Below are positions 23,755 to 26,985 of a stretch of 26,985 nt of DNA, piece after piece. The notes beneath the pieces were generated by a model. The model made no database searches. It was not told the origin of the DNA and saw only the letters and a program-made list of their open reading frames with translations. Both the position numbers and the translations under genes were made by a program. Source of the DNA: JAPUDQ01 sp964532145 (GTDB lineage: Bacteria > Patescibacteriota > Saccharimonadia > Saccharimonadales > Saccharimonadaceae); assembly GCA_964532145.1 (NCBI GenBank), contig CAZHGM010000010.1, positions 1 to 26,985 on the forward strand. Direction: 5' to 3'. Numbering within the stretch: position 1 is the first letter of the stretch; each line of letters begins with the position of its first letter.

Positions 23755-24790
23755 GTTTTACTCCTTGGTTAGATGCTGTTATCGAGCTGACAATCGATGA
23801 TCCGACGATAATTAGACCAAATATACCAGCGATTATTTCAGGTATATCAAAGAAAATGCCGGCGAGCAATACTGCTGCGAGGACACCGATGGTATAGTGT
23901 GCACCATGCTCAAGATAACGATAGGCATGCAAAACATGCCGCCGCACCATAAATAATGTCAACGACCGCACCCAAAGCGCTCCGACACCAAGTCCGATTG
24001 CAATGATGAGCACTTCTTTGGTGACGGCAAACGCGCCTATCACGCCGTCAAAACTAAAACTTGCGTCCAGCACTTCCAGATACAGAAACGACATAAATGC
24101 CGCCATACCCGTTTGAACAGCAACCTTACCCGGTTTTTTCTGATGACGTGCAAACAATTCCGCCAGCCCATGAATAGCGAGATAGGTACCGATTCCCATA
24201 AAACCCGCCAATACCGTTTGGGACTGATGTTCATTCCATGGCAGCACTGCAATCCCGAGATTAATGACTACCGATACCGCGGTGTACAGCCACCAACGGC
24301 TCATATCCTGCAGGGGCTTCTCGATGATATCAATCCAGCGGATAGTACGTTTCGTGTCAAAAAAGAAATGCAGGCACAGCATCAGCAAAAACATGCCGCC
24401 AAATGCAGCTATCGAGGCATGGGCTTCATGAAGTTCGAGGGCGTATTTATCTGGCTGATTAAGCGCCAGCTGGATAACGTCGGCTGCGCCCAGTCCGGCC
24501 GTGATCATGACGATTACAATAGGAAAAACCAACCTCATTCCAAATACCGCAATAAATATACCCACTGTCATAAACATCCGCTGCCAAAATTGCGACATGG
24601 TGCTGAGAACTTTGGCATTGATAATGGCGTTCTCAAAACTAAATGTTATTTCCACTAGTATCAGAACCAGAGCGATAAACGCTTTTGACCAGCCGAAATA
24701 ATAACCAACGCCCAGCAGGGCGGCCAGGGTAATACAGCCTGAGATAAAAAATATCCGAAACGGATGATCGTGCCGAACCAAATGTTTCAT
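23735..24790 (-). CDS. DUF475/TerC-superfamily membrane protein
   Basis: A 351-residue protein with about eight to ten membrane helices. The TerC-like acidic motifs are visible: LVEITFSFENAIINAKVL (about 41-58) and LEVLDASFSFDGVIGAFA, each with Glu/Asp and Asn in the membrane. TerC and DUF475 proteins are linked to metal handling, including manganese or calcium efflux, and to tellurite resistance. The role here is inferred from the family only. It shares the strand with an NRAMP-related transporter just upstream and overlaps the PAP2 gene at its 3' end. A -10 box TATACT lies ten bases before the start, with a weak GGGTGAG in between. Confidence 0.88.
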   Translation of the reverse strand: MKHLVRHDHPFRIFFISGCITLAALLGVGYYFGWSKAFIALVLILVEITFSFENAIINAKVLSTMSQFWQRMFMTVGIFIAVFGMRLVFPIVIVMITAGLGAADVIQLALNQPDKYALELHEAHASIAAFGGMFLLMLCLHFFFDTKRTIRWIDIIEKPLQDMSRWWLYTAVSVVINLGIAVLPWNEHQSQTVLAGFMGIGTYLAIHGLAELFARHQKKPGKVAVQTGMAAFMSFLYLEVLDASFSFDGVIGAFAVTKEVLIIAIGLGVGALWVRSLTLFMVRRHVLHAYRYLEHGAHYTIGVLAAVLLAGIFFDIPEIIAGIFGLIIVGSSIVSSITASNQGVKRAGNAH

Positions 24791-24800
24791 ATACTCACCC

Positions 24801-24806
24801 AGTATA
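24801..24806 (-). promoter_or_regulatory. -10 box of the DUF475 gene
   Basis: TATACT ends ten bases before ATG 24790, giving at most a very short leader. No -35 box is obvious. Confidence 0.45.
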
Positions 24807-24825
24807 CCCTACAACAATCACCATG

Positions 24826-26190
24826 CTAAAGTTTACCGAGAATTGCTCCGATGATAAGCACGCCAGCCGCAACCGTCATGACGATAAAGGCTGCCCAGAC
24901 TCCCAAATTGGACCACAGGCCGTTTTTATATTGCCCCATCACGTCGCCGTTATTGCCCACGCGCAATATCATAAACAGCAACGGCACAGCCGTAATACCA
25001 TTGACAACAGCTGTAAATATCAATGCTTTGATCGGGTCGATGTGGAGAAAATTTAGCCCCAGTCCGACGAGTGTCGCCAGAATCAGCACGGTATAAAATC
25101 CAGCGGCACGGCGCACATTGCGCCACAAGCCTTCCTTCCAACCGAATGATTCTGCTATGGCATACGACGCCGATCCAGCCAGCACCGGTACAGCAAGCAT
25201 ACCTAGCCCGATGATACCGACAGAGAATATAATCTTTGACATCAAACCGGCATTTGGCAGGCTGCTCACCAGCGGCTCAAGTGCTTTTGCAGCGTCTGCC
25301 GCCGAATTAATCGACGTTATACCATGCGAGAACAATACCGAACCGCACACAATCACGATAAACCATGCCGTCAGACTCGCAAGCCCCATGCCGGTAAGAT
25401 TATCAATACGCAGTTTGTGCAGGAAATGCCTGGTCGGTACTTCATCGCGTCCAATTTTGGCCATAGTATGTTTTGTTACCTCTTCACCAACAACCTGGGA
25501 TGTGTCCCAGAAAAATAAATACGGCGAAATCGTTGTACCGAGCATGCCAACGATGATATACATTGTGCTCATGTCGATTTGTTTTGGTATAGTGAATGTC
25601 GCTAGTAACACGGCACCCCAGTCTTGCCCGATCAAAAATGCCGTCACTGGATAGGCAAACAGCGTAATCGCCAGCCATTTAAGTATTTTAGAGTACAGAC
25701 GGTACGGTACGCCGACTTCCAGGGCCACAATGCCAAATGCGAAACCGACTGCCAACAACTCATAGGGCACATCGACGAACAGCTGCATGGTTGCAGCCAT
25801 CGCACCAAGATCCGCCCCGATATTGAGAATATTGGCTATCAGCACCAGTATGACCGCGCTGTATAGGACTGGCCGGCTGTAGTGCTCTTTCAAATTGGCA
25901 GCTAGCCCCTTGCCCGTAATCGCTCCAATCCGAGCGCATGACTCTTGCACCGCTAGCAACAACGTGAACATGAGCGGAAATGTCCATAGCAGACCTGTTC
26001 CGTGAGCTGCACCAGCCTGCGAGTATGTCGCAATACCGGACGGATCGTCGTCAGCCGCACCAGTGACGAGTCCCGGACCCAACACGCGCAAAAACCGGCT
26101 GTAGCGTTTGCGATTAATTATTGCTTTGGCGACGGCAAGTGTTCGTTTTTCAGCACGAGTAATACTTTTTTTAAATGGCCATAGTTTCAT
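24826..26190 (-). CDS. NRAMP (SLC11)-related divalent metal transporter
   Basis: The 454-residue protein, counted from ATG 26190, has about 11 membrane helices. LGPGLVTGAADDDPSGIATYSQAGA (in two parts around Asp49-Pro50) is the first-helix NRAMP motif, canonical DPGN. VGMLGTTISPYLFFWD is the helix-6 motif, where NRAMPs have MPH. Here the Asn is lost and Met-Pro-His is Ser222-Pro223-Tyr224. The Met is linked to selectivity for Mn and Fe, so transport of Mg or another hard ion, as in NRAMP-related Mg transporters, is an inference worth making. The frame is open to a GTG at 26211; I chose 26190 because AAGG precedes it and the promoter -10 box overlaps 26211. The DUF475 gene follows. Confidence 0.88.
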   Translation of the reverse strand: MKLWPFKKSITRAEKRTLAVAKAIINRKRYSRFLRVLGPGLVTGAADDDPSGIATYSQAGAAHGTGLLWTFPLMFTLLLAVQESCARIGAITGKGLAANLKEHYSRPVLYSAVILVLIANILNIGADLGAMAATMQLFVDVPYELLAVGFAFGIVALEVGVPYRLYSKILKWLAITLFAYPVTAFLIGQDWGAVLLATFTIPKQIDMSTMYIIVGMLGTTISPYLFFWDTSQVVGEEVTKHTMAKIGRDEVPTRHFLHKLRIDNLTGMGLASLTAWFIVIVCGSVLFSHGITSINSAADAAKALEPLVSSLPNAGLMSKIIFSVGIIGLGMLAVPVLAGSASYAIAESFGWKEGLWRNVRRAAGFYTVLILATLVGLGLNFLHIDPIKALIFTAVVNGITAVPLLFMILRVGNNGDVMGQYKNGLWSNLGVWAAFIVMTVAAGVLIIGAILGKL

Positions 26191-26209
26191 TATTTTTACC
26201 TTAAGCATC

Positions 26210-26238
26210 ACTATATATGAGGCTTGCTATTTTTACAA
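26210..26238 (-). promoter_or_regulatory. Promoter of the NRAMP-related gene
   Basis: TTGTAA (26233-26238), a 17-base spacer and TATAGT (26210-26215), with a short leader carrying AAGG before ATG 26190. Confidence 0.6.
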
Positions 26239-26280
26239 CGAGCGATATCCTCACGTACGTACTGGAGTTTTAGTGGCAGT

Positions 26281-26309
26281 TTGACAGTCGCGTAATTAGC
26301 TCATATATT
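26281..26309 (+). promoter_or_regulatory. Promoter of the RNHCP gene, leaderless
   Basis: A perfect TTGACA (26281-26286), a 17-base spacer and TATATT (26304-26309), ending six bases before GTG 26316. Confidence 0.7.
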
Positions 26310-26315
26310 TGAACA

Positions 26316-26768
26316 GTGATGACGAACCGTGCGCAATTTCAACGCGAACAGACACAAGGCTTTATCTGCAAACATTGTCATGCCTCAGTCATTGTTACAC
26401 CGCATATCGGTACTGCCAACCGCAATCATTGCAACCGCTGTCTGTGGTCGCGTCATGTCGATAAAACAAAGGGTGACCGTCAGGCGGCCTGCCAAGCCGT
26501 CATGGAACCAATTGGCCTTACATTCAAACATGAAGGCGTCGGCAAGCGTGGTGAAATTATGCTGATTCATGAGTGCGAATCCTGCCAGCACATCTCGATC
26601 AACCGTATTGCCCGGGACGATGACGAGCGGCAGATTCTAGAAGTGTACGAGCAATCTCTTACTACCACTAGTCCTCGTTCTGATCTAGATTCCTTGTCGA
26701 TTTATAAAGCAAACGAAACGGATCGTAGTGAAGTCATGACTCAACTGTTTGGCAATCCCATGAAATAG
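26316..26768 (+). CDS. RNHCP-domain protein
   Basis: The 150-residue soluble protein carries the RNHCP domain: FICKHCH (about 16-22), the family core RNHCNRCLWSRHVD (the domain name motif RNHCP reads RNHCN), GDR...C and the C-terminal HECESCQ with NRIARDDDE. Cys pairs at both ends suggest a zinc site. The function of this family is unknown; it is widespread in Patescibacteria and some other bacteria. The last 45 residues are hydrophilic and less conserved. The start is GTG 26316, six bases after the -10 box; the next codon, ATG 26319, is the alternative. It converges with the membrane-protein gene at the window end. Confidence 0.88.
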   Translation: MMTNRAQFQREQTQGFICKHCHASVIVTPHIGTANRNHCNRCLWSRHVDKTKGDRQAACQAVMEPIGLTFKHEGVGKRGEIMLIHECESCQHISINRIARDDDERQILEVYEQSLTTTSPRSDLDSLSIYKANETDRSEVMTQLFGNPMK

Positions 26769-26787
26769 CGTCACTACGCTACTTCAT
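26760..26787. repeat. Inverted repeat across two opposing stop codons
   Basis: ATGAAATAGCGT (26760-26771) and ACGCTACTTCAT (26776-26787) pair with one mismatch over 12 bases and a four-base loop. The two arms contain the stop codons of the RNHCP gene and of the opposing membrane-protein gene. No U-tract follows on either side, so terminator function is uncertain. Confidence 0.6.
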
Positions 26788-26985
26788 AAGAAAAAGAGTG
26801 ATTGTAATCAGCAACAAACTTACCGTATGATAACTGCCCGTAATAGCACCATATAGTAATGGTCGCGCAATCTTTGGATTAATGGCATTGACAACAGATA
26901 CAGACATTGCATAACCGATACCGATGAGAATTCGCACAGGATACCCCGAAGTAGGACACTCAGGCCTTACGTTGTTAATCTCTCT
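26779..26985 (-). CDS. C-terminal part of a membrane protein (cut by the window edge)
   Basis: An open frame from the window end to TAG 26779-26781 encodes 68 residues. It holds two hydrophobic segments (PVRILIGIGYAMSVSVVN, then LLYGAITG...VSLLLITITLFLM) separated by NPKIARP, and ends in Met-Lys. It looks like the last two helices of a membrane protein. I recognise no family from this part. Its last codons pair with those of the convergent RNHCP gene. Confidence 0.55.
   Translation of the reverse strand, partial: REINNVRPECPTSGYPVRILIGIGYAMSVSVVNAINPKIARPLLYGAITGSYHTVSLLLITITLFLMK

Noticed and set aside
1..26985. tRNA or rRNA genes, CRISPR arrays, insertion sequences or prophage genes.
   Set aside because: I found no cloverleaf-like segments, regular spaced repeats, transposase or integrase motifs on either strand by reading; a dedicated search could still find a tRNA.

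Overview
The window most likely comes from a small-genome, host-dependent bacterium of the Patescibacteria (CPR), with Candidatus Saccharibacteria as the best guess. The reasons are streamlined operons, a truncated RelA/SpoT protein, an RNHCP-domain protein, many small membrane proteins without recognisable families, a MazG-like gene between pheS and pheT, and isolated fragments of central metabolism (transketolase, Rpe-like, RpiB, GAPDH) without complete biosynthetic pathways. This placement is inference; there is no rRNA in the window. TGA, TAG and TAA all terminate intact genes, so the genetic code is the standard bacterial one and not code 25.

Layout. 1-7081 (minus strand): GAPDH, a frameshifted threonine synthase, RpiB, a small membrane protein coupled to an Rpe-like epimerase, a membrane-anchored protein preceded by an in-frame TGA, a beta-lactamase-fold cell-wall protein, and the start of transketolase (cut by the window edge). 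7204-8676 (plus): a short RelA/SpoT. 8773-9303 (minus): inorganic pyrophosphatase. 9361-11045 (plus): a PLD-family protein followed by a glycerophosphodiester phosphodiesterase. 11035-15378 (minus): a decayed CPBP-family gene, thioredoxin reductase with glutaredoxin, a membrane-anchored FKBP prolyl isomerase, and an ABC half-transporter. 15466-16398 (plus): an MscS-type channel. 16422-20560 (minus): tail-anchored small protein, pheS, mazG-like, pheT. 20630-21559 (plus): an aquaporin-family protein with a long basic N-terminal tail. 21654-26190 (minus): RmuC, an unknown membrane protein, a PAP2 phosphatase, a DUF475/TerC-like protein and an NRAMP-related transporter. 26316-26768 (plus): the RNHCP protein. 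26779-26985 (minus): the C-terminus of a membrane protein.

How the genes fit together. The carbon genes (tkt, rpe-like, rpiB, gap) belong to the non-oxidative pentose phosphate and lower glycolytic routes. A second theme is the cell envelope and lipids: the beta-lactamase-fold protein, PLD, GDPD, PAP2, MscS, ABC exporter and anchored FKBP. A third is metal and water transport: the NRAMP-related protein, DUF475 and the aquaporin.

The two most striking observations concern expression and decay. At least ten genes have a sigma-70-like -10 box ending 6-8 bases before the start codon, most often TATACT-N6-ATG. This predicts leaderless mRNAs starting on the first base of the start codon, while other genes, including downstream operon genes, have Shine-Dalgarno sites. 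Three genes (thrC, the CPBP protein and the anchored protein at 2321-2752) look broken by a single-base change or worse, which suggests either continuing genome reduction or local assembly errors. I see no mobile element, CRISPR array, tRNA or rRNA. No clearly new multi-gene system stands out.
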